From Toxoplasma gondii ME49 (lineage: Eukaryota > Apicomplexa > Conoidasida > Eucoccidiorida > Sarcocystidae), in assembly GCF_000006565.2 (NCBI RefSeq), contig NC_031468.1, positions 1,264,747 through 1,328,746 on the forward strand: 64,000 bases of DNA, written 5' to 3'. Under the pieces are notes generated by a model that ran no database searches, was not told where the DNA came from, and was given only the letters and a program-made list of their open reading frames with translations. The translations under genes and the position numbers were made by a program. This document shows positions 15,001-26,713 of this stretch, piece after piece; position 1 is the first letter of the stretch, and every line of letters begins with the position of its first letter.

Positions 15001-16202
15001 CTCAACACACGGAAGCGAAGCGAGAGATCGCAGACTCAGGGACTGTGGCGAAGCTTGCCAAAATCGAAGAAGGCGGAACAGTCGCCCATTCACAGGCCAA
15101 GCCTGTGGTGACGCGAGGAGATGCACGACACATAATGGCATCAGCGGATGGCAACAACTCCGGATTTTCAAGTACTGGCAGGCGTCATTCTCCGCCTCAT
15201 GCCCGTCGGCGGGCCAGAACGCCGTCTTCAAGTGGAGCAGGTTCTTCTCGCAGAAGCTCGCTGACATCCGCTGTAGATGGGCAGTCTGTGACAAGCGTCC
15301 GCACGTCGCCGGCGCTCTCAGCAGCATCTTTGGATGGCACTGTCGGTGGTGGGGGACACGCAACGCCTCCACTGTCTACTGGTACGGGGGCCAGACGTGA
15401 CGCAGAATTGCATGTGACCCACTCTCCACAGGCGCGTTCTTGGAAAGCGTCAGGAGGATGTCTACCGGCGAGTGTCTCCGAAAATGCCCCCGAAGGCTCT
15501 GGAGATAACCCCGGCGAAGACGAAGCCGTGACGCCGGAACGCGGCGGCACCGTATCTCGGCGTGCAAGTCGCAAGAAGCCAGAGAGACCGGCGGGAGTGC
15601 CGAGCATGGGGACCGACGTGGAGTGGGTTTCATCGCAGCAAGTTCGGGGTAGTGAAGACGGGGAACGGCATCCAGACCCGTGCAAAAGGATAGACAGAAG
15701 CAGCCCGAATAAGCCGGGGAGTTCGCGACGGGCGTCAAGAGAGGTGTCGAGCCCCTTGCCGGAGAGTGCAAATTTGGACGAGGACGAAACCGCGTTGTCA
15801 GGTCCTGGTCGACGGTTACGAACCCTCCAGTCTTCTGGGTACTCTCCCGCCAGCGCCGAGCAGGTAGAACAGGCCAAGGGGCCCGACGCGGCCTCAGGGG
15901 ACGGTGCACCTGGACGTTCCGGACGGAGACGTCCTCGGGCTTCTCGTGCTCCTCCTGAAGGTGGAAAAGGTGGAGGCGTCGCTGGAGGTTCAGGAGATAC
16001 CGAAAAACAGATCTCCACGAACACACAAAGCAAACGGCCGCGGCGAGTCGCTGCAGAGGGCGCGTCGCGAGTTTGGGCGGGCAAGCAGATCGACGTGGAA
16101 AGTCACGGCGGTGCTCGTGGGGAAGACGAAGAAGAGGATATGACTGGGGTGGAGAGAGGGGGGCTGGCGGGAAGGGACAGTGACGAAGATTTCGTGCCAT
16201 AG
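6084..16202 (+). CDS. Very large unrecognised protein (about 3134 aa), four exons
   Basis: Proposed exons are 6084-9087, 9477-9511, 9683-9862 and 10017-16202. The phases match (1, 0, 0) and the total is 3135 codons. The ATG at 6084 is the first in its open frame and sits in a good context (A at -3, G at +4). Most of the product is Ser/Pro- or Arg/Glu/Gly-rich low complexity. Better-ordered stretches are near residues 870-1073, about 1390-1440 and about 1615-1700. Exon 3 (residues 1014-1073) runs VACYAKILERG...LVWRDGEVTKVL...EIYVRVQ, which looks faintly like a small beta-barrel reader (tudor-like), but this is a guess. The C-terminal 600 residues are basic and Ser/Arg-rich, ending in an acidic DSDEDFVP tail, so a nuclear or chromatin role is possible. 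The exon 4 acceptor is the least certain; 10152 would also keep the frame. I do not recognise the family. Confidence 0.75.
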
Positions 16203-16591
16203 GTGTCGCAGGGGGATCGTTCCAGTGCACTGCCACGTAATTGCACGTGCTGCGTAAGGCTATCTGTCGTGGCACCTAATGACGCATTCTCCCTCCGAGC
16301 ATCGCGTCCTCTGTCCACTGTCAGATCTGATGAGGAACTTGTGGGGAACGAAGACCATTATTGGTCCGAAGGATAGGTACTAGTCGTATGAGACTTTGAG
16401 CATGTTAAGAGTTTTGCCCAGGGTCTCATATGTTCTCGTTTATCCATGAATTCAGACCTTACTCGTCTCACCTGAAACGAAACGCACTGCCATAGGCCTT
16501 ACAGCGATGGGCAGGGTCGCCGAGTCTTCTGTTGCATTTTGCGCGGTGGGTATTATTATAATGTCTCCATTCAACAAGGAAGTGTTCTTCC

Positions 16592-16603
16592 GGGGGGGGG
16601 GGG
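16592..16603 (+). repeat. Homopolymer run, 12 G
   Basis: Uninterrupted run of G on the plus strand in an intergenic stretch. Prone to slippage and to sequencing error. Confidence 0.9.
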
Positions 16604-18498
16604 TGAATCCCTGAAAATGCCACGGGTTGAGAGTTGGGAACGTAATGTTGCAATTCTCCCTGAATATTCGGTTACCAGTCAAGGCAGTGGAGCACGTGTA
16701 AACGGTCACGAGCAGTTGTGGTGAGTCGTCAGTCGCAACGCGTTTGCACGCTCTGACCCTTGAAATGAGGGGTGCACCGATACAGATGCCGCCAGGTCAG
16801 GAAAGTGTACCACCTACATGTGTTTTTTTTGACAGCAAAAGGCTGCAAGGAACACGCGTAACACATGGGTATGTGACGTTCCGCCTTGTGTCTTGATACA
16901 TAGATATACGCAGGCTCGGGCAAGAGGTTTCCTACTCCGATTTCTTGCTCGTCAGCGGCTTACTCCCGCCTGTGCCGCGTCGATCTTCGTCTTAAGGACT
17001 GAGACTAAGTTGAGCCACGCATCGCAGACTGCAGCGATTGCAAATAGCGCATCCTGCTCAACGTGATACACACCTACTGATTATTCTAAATTGGTTAATG
17101 ATGATCGGACCATTATCAAACACGTAGTTTGCCGTAATGGTCAGGGACACGAAGTGCCAGAAACGATGCCGTCTTCGGAGCACAAGAATCAAGACACACA
17201 TGCACTTCTCAGATTTACTGAGGTGGCAGGAACAAAGCACGATGTGATCTCTTCGTCCAGAATAGAAAGTCGCGTGCAGTTGCCCAGAAGGTTTTTTGTA
17301 GCATGCTGACGTGGTGGAACAGCACGTGTCGTCTACTGTGGAACGCGCAGAGGAAAGCCTTTGAGAAAACCTATCCACACCAAGCGTGCAAGGAAGTCGA
17401 ACAAACTCACTGAATGTTTAGTCGTATCACTGTAGTTTTCGTTCGCACGTCACGGCGCACGTGAGTGTGTATTGGTATCTATAGCTCATAAAATCAATGA
17501 GGAACTCAAGCCGATATTGTTCTGCGCCGATTAACACAATTGGCCCTTGCTGCTGTCCATGTGACTCCTCGGAAATAGTATAGGTCGTAATGAGTCGTAT
17601 ATCTTTACCACACGCCAGCTCTTCTGGTGATGGACAATCTAGTGCATTCCACGGAGAGAGGCAGACGGTCACGGGTGAGTGGCTACCAAACGGTTCGAAC
17701 TAAAGTGATTGCTGTGGTACACGGGAGTTGGGGTGGTCCTGTGGCCTACTTGCTGCGGCGTCGTGTGAGTTCGAAAGAACCGCTGGGAGTTTGGTTTGGT
17801 TCGATGCATTCTCTTCGGCCAAGCAACACCATCGTGTGGGCTGCCAGCTAAGTAAGGCACTTGAGGAGCCCAGGCAGGAACACGTTTAACAATGATAATT
17901 CCATTACTGAGGCTGCCTATGTCCTACACCCTCTGGTATCTGTTGACGAGGACGGTCACCGGCGTTCAGGTGAAGGTGATACCATTTATTCCGAGCCTGA
18001 ACAACTGCTTCGCTGAAACAAGCGTTGAGTCCGACGGTAGCTAAGTTCTCACCCAACCTGGATGTCGAAATAACCCATAACTAATAATCCTTGTCCAGAT
18101 ATTTGGCCCTCACAGTTCACGTAACCCCCCGTGTAAGAACAGCCTCGCTTGATCATAGGTAACGGAGAGGATCAGCAGTCGCGAATTGAAAGCTTGCGTG
18201 CGACGTGAATGTTATAGTTCCAATCGGGGGAATCGTTATCTGCTCCAGCACCCCTCAGTGAGCTCTCCATTGTCGCTCTGTCATCCAAGCTAAAAGTATA
18301 CTGGGCCTCACCCCCACCCTTCTCTTCGCGGTGATGATTGGTGCAGTCAGGTGCCCGATAGCGAAAGGTACACGTCCTAGCTTTTTTTGGTTGCCTTCGG
18401 TGAGTCTAAATTGATCACGTTAACAGTAGGCAAAGATGGCAGCAAAAGATTCCGTTGCCGTGTCCTGATCTTCCTTAATGGGCTTGAACCAACGGCGC

Positions 18499-18505
18499 CG
18501 TCTCA
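18499..18505 (-). promoter_or_regulatory. WGAGACG-type motif upstream of the secreted-protein gene
   Basis: The plus strand reads CGTCTCA, which is TGAGACG on the minus strand, about 310 bases before the ATG at 18817. The A/TGAGACG heptanucleotide is a known functional element of Toxoplasma dense-granule gene promoters and acts in either orientation. A single 7-mer can occur by chance, so this is only supportive. Confidence 0.35.
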
Positions 18506-18816
18506 ATAATGACGTGATTAACGTAAAGGATGAAGCCGCTGTCCGTTTGTCTGTGCAAACGGCTGCCATTATCTTTACAGTCTGGAAGTGCTGCAAATCG
18601 ACACGTTTTATGTCCACAGGTGTCCACCGGTTTCGGTGCAAAGGTTCAGGGTATATTTTGTTCCATTTTTCCCGAATATTGTGTGTTCTTGAGCAAAGGT
18701 TCTCATACTGTTTCGCTCTCTGGAAAAGCGTTGCGTCGCCTCCATCCACAGAACACTTCATGCAAAAAGAGCAGTGTCGTGCAACCACTTGGTCATAACA
18801 AACGACGACAACGAAG

Positions 18817-21045
18817 ATGTCAAGCTTGCGTGCTACCAACACCTCTGTGGCGGGATCCACTCGTCTTTTATTGACAGTCGCGGTCATCGTGATAGGCGTT
18901 GTCTTCGCCCCCACACCTCGGACAGCTCAAGCAGCCGTTGAGAGACGTTTGTCTGTTGATGGGGACGCAACGCAGGCGAAATCGTTCCTGCCTCAAACAT
19001 CCACCGAGGATGAATTCTGGCATGAGCAGTCGCGCGTCCTGCAGCGTCGGTCGCCGAGGTTTGGATTCCTTGGCAGGATGGATGACGAAAGCACCAAGGA
19101 GTTGGAAGGCACTGTCGACGTTTCAGGCGATGCAGAAGATGCAGTGAAGACTTTTCCAGGTGATAACGTGGACAACAGCAACGGTTTGGCTGTTGATGAA
19201 TATTTTGAGAGGCACCACTCAGCTGACAATATGGAAGGTGACACAGGCTCGGAGATGCCACAGGGTACCAAGACTACAGCAAGCGCAGAGCAAGAAAGAG
19301 ACTTGCCAGCTAAAGACAGGCTGAACATAGAGATCGAAGACGCTTCAACAACCCGAGACGCTGCTTCCGGAGGGACCTCCACCACGGAAGGCGCGCAACC
19401 GGAATCTGTCGCAGATGACGAGTTGCCAATGGATGAGACAGACTACACGCCCGGTAATACGTCTCTTTCCGAAGGGGAGGAGACAGAAGGCGTGACAACG
19501 AATGGGTTCAACAGCAAAACCGCAGACGCACGTGAAAATATTGAGAGACAGCATGGAGAAATGAGGGCGCAACACAACGTATCTCTGACTCATGGGCGTG
19601 AACAGGAATTGGATGCTGCGAGGATGTATCGAGAAAAGGAAGATGAACAAGAGTTACAAACTACTGAACTCAACGAACAGGCGGCAGCAGAACAGGACCA
19701 GGTAGCACAGGATGCTATTGCCGTAGTCGGCCAACACAGGGGATCTGAGGACGGCCAGATACAGCACATGCATTCTCAATCTCAACTGACACAGACGGAT
19801 TCGGGCAGCAAGAGCCTCCCAGCCGACAAGCCAGCGGACGGAGAAGCATGGGAAGTGATGCCGGGCTTGGTTTCTATGGACGGTGGCGACACCGTTATGC
19901 GTAGCAAGACGGAGACAAATGTGAATTTAGAGCGATCACAGAGTGTCGAAGGTGAAGCCAATGAGACAGGTGCTTTGGTCGACAGCGAACAGAAAGGAGA
20001 GAGCGTGGTTCCGGTGGCCGCTTCTGCCGGGATGATGGGCAACAATCCAGAAGAAGCTGCTATAAATGAAAGTCCTGTAGTGTCACATCCGCAGTCAACG
20101 GAATCTCTTGAAAGCCCTGACGAGCTTAGTACTGACGTTTTCGGTCGAAGAGACTTCGAGTTTAGTCGTTCTGTCTCAGTGGACAGGTACTCTAACGAGG
20201 ATAGCCTTGCGGAGCCTAATGCAACTGACCGGCGTGACGATCCTGTGGCTCCTGCGCCAGAGTTGACCAAGGTTACGGAGGGCAAGGCGTCCAGGGGGCA
20301 ACGAAAGGTGAAAACAGCAGCTTCGTTGAATCGAATTCCGCCTCCACCAGCACAATCACGCCAGTCGAAACCAGCTGCTGAAGATGTATCTTTCACGGCG
20401 GAGCCAACACAACACACCTTACAAGATCCTCAAGCCACAAGCGGATTGCCCGGTGTAGTGCCAACCCGGGGCATTCTTTCCCTAGTGACAGCTGCACGCA
20501 TCCTCGAGCTCAAACCCTTGTTGGACTTCGGAAAGGCCATGATGGGTGGGGTGGGTACCAAAGCATCACTGCCCGTCCCTGCAAGCGAGCAGCAGGTGGA
20601 GGCTTCACGGTTACACCAACACCTCGAGCAATCCATTCGTCTTGCTGAGGATTACATTAGAAAGTATTTTCCAGAGATTGGTTCCGCAAGTGGTAACCAG
20701 TTCCAGAAGGCTTGGAAAGTGTTGCCATTTTTAGAGGCGACAAGGCAGCGGCCATTTGACGAAGACAACTCTGTCGACCTTGGTTATAGTGACTACGTTG
20801 ATCTGGTAGACGGCGTCGTGGAAGATACGACGATAGACGACCTCTACAGTACTCTAAGGAATATAATTCCTCACCTCAGCCCTTTCAGTCAGGGAACCCA
20901 GCTAAGGATCCCATCCCTAGTGCCCAAGAACAGCACCAACGTACCGGCTGTTATCAACAGTTTCGTGCAAGGCGGCAGTAGTTCCTCCACCCACCAAGTC
21001 CCAAGCAGTTCCTTGCGGCCGATAGTTTCTGCAATCCAGAAGTGA
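18817..21045 (+). CDS. Secreted TEXEL-containing protein, dense-granule (GRA) effector candidate
   Basis: A single uninterrupted ORF of 742 residues with an ATG at 18817 (A at -3). Residues 1-40 form a signal peptide: a short polar start, a hydrophobic core LLLTVAVIVIGVVFAP at 18-32, then TAQAA as a likely cleavage site. Directly after it lies ERRLSVDGD, with RRLSV at 43-47. This matches the TEXEL (RRLxx) site cut by the Golgi protease ASP5 in exported Toxoplasma proteins. The rest is acidic, Glu/Ser/Thr/Gln-rich and probably disordered to about residue 500, with a proline patch (RIPPPPAQSRQ). It is followed by a more ordered C-terminal part with amphipathic helices (ILSLVTAARILELKPLLDFG; RLAEDYIRKYFPEIG). 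No second membrane segment is obvious. Whether it crosses the vacuole membrane is unknown, and no named GRA protein is assigned. Confidence 0.8.
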   Translation: MSSLRATNTSVAGSTRLLLTVAVIVIGVVFAPTPRTAQAAVERRLSVDGDATQAKSFLPQTSTEDEFWHEQSRVLQRRSPRFGFLGRMDDESTKELEGTVDVSGDAEDAVKTFPGDNVDNSNGLAVDEYFERHHSADNMEGDTGSEMPQGTKTTASAEQERDLPAKDRLNIEIEDASTTRDAASGGTSTTEGAQPESVADDELPMDETDYTPGNTSLSEGEETEGVTTNGFNSKTADARENIERQHGEMRAQHNVSLTHGREQELDAARMYREKEDEQELQTTELNEQAAAEQDQVAQDAIAVVGQHRGSEDGQIQHMHSQSQLTQTDSGSKSLPADKPADGEAWEVMPGLVSMDGGDTVMRSKTETNVNLERSQSVEGEANETGALVDSEQKGESVVPVAASAGMMGNNPEEAAINESPVVSHPQSTESLESPDELSTDVFGRRDFEFSRSVSVDRYSNEDSLAEPNATDRRDDPVAPAPELTKVTEGKASRGQRKVKTAASLNRIPPPPAQSRQSKPAAEDVSFTAEPTQHTLQDPQATSGLPGVVPTRGILSLVTAARILELKPLLDFGKAMMGGVGTKASLPVPASEQQVEASRLHQHLEQSIRLAEDYIRKYFPEIGSASGNQFQKAWKVLPFLEATRQRPFDEDNSVDLGYSDYVDLVDGVVEDTTIDDLYSTLRNIIPHLSPFSQGTQLRIPSLVPKNSTNVPAVINSFVQGGSSSSTHQVPSSSLRPIVSAIQK

Positions 21046-22960
21046 ATTATGGAATTTTCTTTCTTACCTTCTGCCATCAGTTGCCTTCGGCAACGGGCAT
21101 GGTATCTGATGTAGTCGGACGCATAAAATGTTGCCTACAGGTACCATTGCGACACTGCCACGTTATTGCCAGATAATATGGCGAGAAGGTTTTTGCATTT
21201 TGGGCCTCGTCTAGCTGCAACGTAAGATGCAGATACCTACTGTTTATTGGTGGCGAGGTTTTTGTGAAGGGAGAAGAGATTTTTTCCAGTTCTTTATCTA
21301 TTGCGCCGAAATAAGAAACTCATCCTGCTGCATCTAAGCGTTATAAAACATCTACTTCGCAAAGTCGGTTCCCCAGTGAGCTGAGACGACGAATGAAACG
21401 CCCCCGAATACACGTATATATCTTTAGATCGGACCTCAATGGACAAGACCGCTCATGGTCGGCGTCCCCTACATTATGGAGGAATGCACTGCATGTACAA
21501 CGCATCGCCTATGAGCGCTTGTCTTTTTTCCCAACGGCACGTGTCAAGTTCTACCAACAACAACACACACGTGGGCAGGGGGGCCTTCGAAACCGAATGC
21601 ACATCTGAGGTGACAGCGAGCCTCAGTCAGTGCTGAGTACGGATCACAAAGCTGTTTTCCAGATTCCTGCTCCGTTAGTTTTTCAACGTTAACGCTGATG
21701 AATACAGGCGAAATACAGAAAGCACAGCTTTGCGACTACACACAACGCCATGAATGTATTGTGGTGCATGTCAATGCTGTAGATGCTGACTGAGCCTATC
21801 ACGAGACAATGCGGCTCCAGCAGCCATGGAAGCAGCCCCCCGTCCGGTAGAGTCCTTGCCAGTAGATATGATGCACTTCACAGCTCGTCCTGCCACTTCG
21901 ACGACCTCCCTGTACGAGGTGTGTCTGTCTTCAGTACCAGGGAACGGTTTTTTCACTATCTCTTTTTAACTGTGGGCCCACGGTGTCAGGTGTCTGAGTT
22001 GTAACTCGGTGATGAATGCCTAGAGTGGCGGAAGATCCTCGTGCATTCTCGAGATTGTGTGCTGCTTTAGGCAATGTTTTGCCCGGCCTCACTTCTGAAG
22101 CTAGTAAACAACTCGCATTCCTGTCTTTGAGCCGTGGTCGATTTTGGGCATTAGCTGTCATGCAATTAAGGCTAAACGACTGACTCCACAGACCCGTCAC
22201 GCTCATCCATTAACATTCAATCAAGCGTAAGTGAACTGTTGTGCCTCAGATCGACATGATGTGCACTCTTTTAAGCCTATGGGTGCCCTTGGAACAGATA
22301 GAAACATCAAGTCTTCTTGAGGCCGTTGAAAATTCTTTCGGAGCCAGGCACCTCTCTGCGAACTACGGAACGGTTTCATCGGAACGTGGAACCGTATCCT
22401 TGATTCCTCAACTGATTGTATTCCCTTCACGGCGGAGCATGACACTGCAACTGTCGTGTATCTAGACGCACCAAACGCGACGCATGTAGTTGCAGATGAG
22501 TCGTTAGAGGCGTGTCGACGTTACTGGTGGAAGCATTGAACACACTAATAAATTTCGATCCCACCGTTTGAAGATACTCCCGGCGTGCCTGATTCCGTAT
22601 TCATTATCGAGGAGCTGTGGAACATTTTTGAAACGCTTGTCCCAGCCCCATAAAGAGGCAAGAGTGGCAGTTTCTTCAAAACATATTCAGATGTCCGAAC
22701 CCCCAACTGCTTTTTCTCGTGATCGATGGTCCATTTGCACGGCAGAGGAGACCAAAGTTGTTGGATGTCTCAGATATTTGAGTTCTGTTTCAGTAGCTCG
22801 ACCTCTGGCTCCGTTGTCACCAGTAGAAAAGAGACTTAACCAGGATTATGAACAGTTGTAATCCTCCGTCAGATAAGATGCGCAAATGTCACAGTTATTT
22901 GGCATGCGGAAAACAGAGTGAGTCCATCGGAATGACACACAACACCCTGGGCCCCGTAGA
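21046..22960. other. Intergenic region between convergent genes
   Basis: Lies between the 3' ends of the secreted-protein gene (+) and the lipase-like gene (-). Only short chance ORFs are present, none with recognisable features. It presumably holds both 3' untranslated regions. Confidence 0.5.
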
Positions 22961-25298
22961 CTATACTCGAGTATCTGCCAAGGCTTCATAGTAATGCAGC
23001 ACACTATGCAGCATCGCATACCTCTCATCATACTTTTTAGTAAACGGAGACAGCCTCGTTGCCATGTTCCACACAACATTAGAAGAGCTTACTCCCACCT
23101 CCGCCGCAGCTGCAATGGCCTCATGTTCATGTTCACTGGTCATTTGCATCAGCCCGCCCCCCACTTTAAGGAGATAAGGACGAGGTTGCATTGTAAATCC
23201 GTCAATACCGCACCCTTGCACGCACACCGGGTCCAGGATCATCTGAGATTCTGCCTTCCATTCATGTTGATCAGACTCACCTGAAAGCCGACTAGGGCTT
23301 CCAGATTGTTCGGCAGGGCTGTAGAGGATAACGCTACAACTATTTGATGCCAAATGCTGCCCACACCATTCGATGAACTCCTTGCCGCAAAACCTCGGGG
23401 AGCCAAATGCTACCGCTCGGACATTCTGACAAGATACACATTCGATTCCGGTCATGTCAGTGCACGAATGTTGCCTTGGTGGTGTTTTCTGGTAGCATCT
23501 ATCGCCAGATTAGAGAATCCTACCAAACCATTGTAAAACCAAGGATCGGAGACTCACTCACACGATGCCACTGGTATGAATATGTACAGAGGGTGACACG
23601 CTTCCGCGGATCATTTTTCGAAACAAGTGCGGCTTGTCGGAAAAACTCCAGCTACTTGTTACCTCTTGTTTGCAAAAGACAGCCAGTCGCTTAAGGTAGT
23701 AGCATCGACAAGGGTAACAACACATGGTTATGGCTTTACGAAAACAGTCAAAGCGATAAAGTTACTGATGCTAGTGTCCCGGATTGAGCGTGTTTGCAAA
23801 ATACGTATACTTATCAGCAGTAGATGCTGCACTGTACAGTGGGTAAAGACGTTCGACAGTCGACAGCTTGGCTGGTGTTTTGTAGCACTCCAAGTGGCCG
23901 GGAAAAATACCGATGACAAGTCTAGCAATAACTGCAAATGCCTGCGTTCGTGTTCTTCAAACGTGGCCTGACACGCAGCTGCAACTTACCCGCGATCCCA
24001 AAATTGCTAGGGTGGACTCGGGGTGAACATGTATAGCGAGCAACGCGGCCATGTAAAATGCCGTTGGACCCCCGATACTGAAACCGCAGCACGTGATTTT
24101 CTGCATGTTGCTGATACGACAGTTCGTGTCAAATGAACCAGCCTGTGACGCCTCTTGAGTTGGGGGCCAATTGACCCCCGGGGCGGCTGCTCTCAGCCAC
24201 ACGCCTGCTTCCTGCAGCAGACGTTGAAATGTCTCGTTATACCAGAATGCCAATGCAGAGTTGCGAGTCGTCTCGAGAAATGGTATCTGCGCAAAATGAC
24301 ATCACATTTACTGGTATGTGCTTTTCAAAATGGTATCGAGGCAAGGCAACGCGTCACAACATGCCATTCTCGAGGGCTGAGCTATGTGTCTCTACCCGTG
24401 AGTCTCGACTTCTAATGCTTTATTTGTGCTCTTCATGATCGAAAGTCGGTCGGCAACTTTCTCGCTTCACTTCGTAATAGATGGGAGCATTTGCTCATTC
24501 GAAAAGGCATGGCAGCCCTGTGTCGAGAACAAAAGTCAGTGCCTTATATATATCGTGAGGATTGCGACCAGCCTACGATCCAGCGATGCCGTCGCAGACG
24601 CCCCTATCATGAGATTGAATTGAACACCCAGTCAATCATGCCAGGAGTGGAGGCAACCGTCTCACCTTCGCCAACATTGTGTTCTCGTGTTCTTGGCTGT
24701 CAGCGCCAGCGGTGGAGTTTTCCTGTTGCAATTTGAAGCTACTAGCAATCCGGCAAGTAAGTGAAAAAATGTCGACCAGATTTTTGGGGTCGAACCAGTT
24801 GAAACAAATGAAGAGGTGGTCTTCCTCATCATTCAAGAAGAACAGGCATTTGGTATTTGCACCGATGTCGACGGTGCCCAGAGCTTTGACGTTGACGATA
24901 CTGCTGAGTCCTCCAGTGCTCCCTTCCAAGCGCACCGGCTTGCCAGAAGGGTGACTTTTGAAGCCTGTAAGAGCACTTGTCTCTACATCTTCTTTGATTG
25001 GGAGGTATACGTTGAATCGTTGGCCTTTTTCGATGTTCGGTCTACTATGCATCCCAATGAGACGACACAAGAGTCGTAACTCCCACAGTTTCTTCTTTGT
25101 GATACTTTCTGCGGTGTTGTACGCAGTCGGAGACGGAGAAGGGGATGACGGAGACCCTGAATTCCCACAAGTTCCACGCGGTGCTAATGGCGAACTTGAA
25201 CCCATAGATAGGCGCTCGCAGGCAAGCGACCGGTCAGCACCTGGTATACCAGGGGACGAGGCCAACGTGGGAGGTCGTGCGGAAGCCACCGAAGACAT
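22961..25298 (-). CDS. Class 3 (fungal-type) lipase-like protein, three exons
   Basis: Exons are 25298-24666, 24286-23990 and 23425-22961, all phase 0, giving 464 residues. The ATG at 25298 is preceded in frame by a TAG four codons upstream. Residues about 150-170 (DHLFICFNWFDP) correspond to the buried strand that reads FRGT in class 3 lipases. The nucleophile elbow is CCGFSIGG with Ser 281. FGSPRFCGKEF (318-327) matches the conserved FGSPR.G block. ILDPV supplies a candidate catalytic Asp 375, and MLHSVLHYYEAL a candidate His at 450 or 454. Together these make a plausible Ser-Asp-His triad for hydrolysis of acylglycerols or phospholipids. The N-terminal 60 residues are Ser/Pro/Gly-rich with no clear signal peptide. 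The usual FRGT is replaced by FNWF, so substrate handling may differ, and an extra 5' exon cannot be excluded. Confidence 0.82.
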
Positions 25299-26713
25299 GG
25301 CGCCAAACTACGAAGCATGCAACGAGAAGGCAGCAACCGCCTGCGGATGTACTTCCACAGAAACAACGCGTCGACCACACTTGCTTTTGAACGCTCACAG
25401 GAGTTGTTAGTACGGTGTCGTCGCGTGCATTGCTTTTTGGTACAACGGTCGTATCCACGTTATACACTGTGGAAGTCATAGAAACCCTCATGATACGCCA
25501 CGACGTACAGACATACTGCCACGTGCGACACTGGCATGTCTATATCAAGGAGAGATGATGCCCAGCGCACACGCGATTAGGATACCGATAAATATAATAT
25601 CACTCACCACGTACGTCGTAGATTTCATTAGTACTTTGTTGGCTTCGTGTCAGTCCTCAGACAGAAGAGGACTGTGGCCCCCGGCCTCTCGTGCGTCCGG
25701 TGAGTTTCCCAGAAATAGCTCGCCTTGTTAGAGTACGAGCAATCGACAGAGGAGAAAATAGCATGCAACACATTCATATTCCATGCGGCTTTGACCTACG
25801 TGAATTGTTCTAACCCGAGCTCTCTCGGAGACAGCACGGACCTGCCAGTCCGCCTGATCGTCTCCGCAAAGTTTGGCTGGTCTGATCTCTGACGAGTGAC
25901 ATGAGATCGACTAAATCATTCACTAGTTACAAATCCCACGTAAGGATGAGTCTTAAAAGGTGATGGTGCACCGAAATGCCCTCAAAAACTATAATGCACA
26001 CGAACTCGACGATGCTGGAGGTTGCAAGGTGCACTGCAACGAACGGGACCAGGGCGGGAGAGACACTGTAGTTTGCAGAAAAGGACTGCTTGACTAGAAT
26101 AGGAGAAACGTGAAATTCAACAACGCGGCAAACGAGGCCACTTTCGTGGGAAGCAAACGAAATTGATACTCCACAAAGAATCAGGGACAGGACGTCCGTC
26201 CCTACAACTCGTAGGCTTTTTTTTTTTCGGCCCCAGCCGTCAAGACTTTTTGATCTCCTTTTCGACTGCCTCGGAGTCGAATGCCGCCGTAGGTATCGTG
26301 AGGCGTCTCCATCGCATGTGCGCTGAAGGTATCGGGTCAACTGCTTCTGCCAACCAAAGCTCCCTTGTTCAAAACCTGCAATGGTGATTATCGCTTGTAC
26401 GGCACATACAGTGACACTACAACTTGACGACGAGTTAATCGATTAGAGAGTTGAAACAGATGCCGACCACCTGCGGTCCAGGCTGCCTTAAGCGGATACC
26501 AGTGTCACATATCCCAGATAAGAATGTCGCAGCAGCACAGACAAGTCCAATGACCTCGCAGACCAACAAACGTAAACTCTGAAGCGACAGCGATATTGGT
26601 CTTGACACAGCTGCATCCGCAGCGCAGAAATGATAAAAGAAATACATATCTGCCGCAGCGGTTCTTCAGCAGCACCACTAAAGCAAATAATGTATCCATT
26701 ATCCGAATGCAAG
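25299..26713. other. Intergenic region between divergent genes
   Basis: Separates the lipase-like gene (-) from the small ORF on the plus strand. A 137-codon minus ORF at 25927-26340 has no recognisable feature and I do not call it. The region probably holds two promoters. Confidence 0.45.

Larger units (their letters stand above)
16203..18816. other. Intergenic region
   Basis: No ORF here has a credible product on either strand. It contains a run of 12 G at 16592-16603. It should hold the 3' untranslated region of the upstream gene and the promoter of the secreted-protein gene at 18817. Confidence 0.5.

Noticed and set aside
15197..16275. Two long minus-strand ORFs (295 and 299 codons)
   Set aside because: Antisense shadows of the low-complexity C-terminus of the 3134-residue protein.
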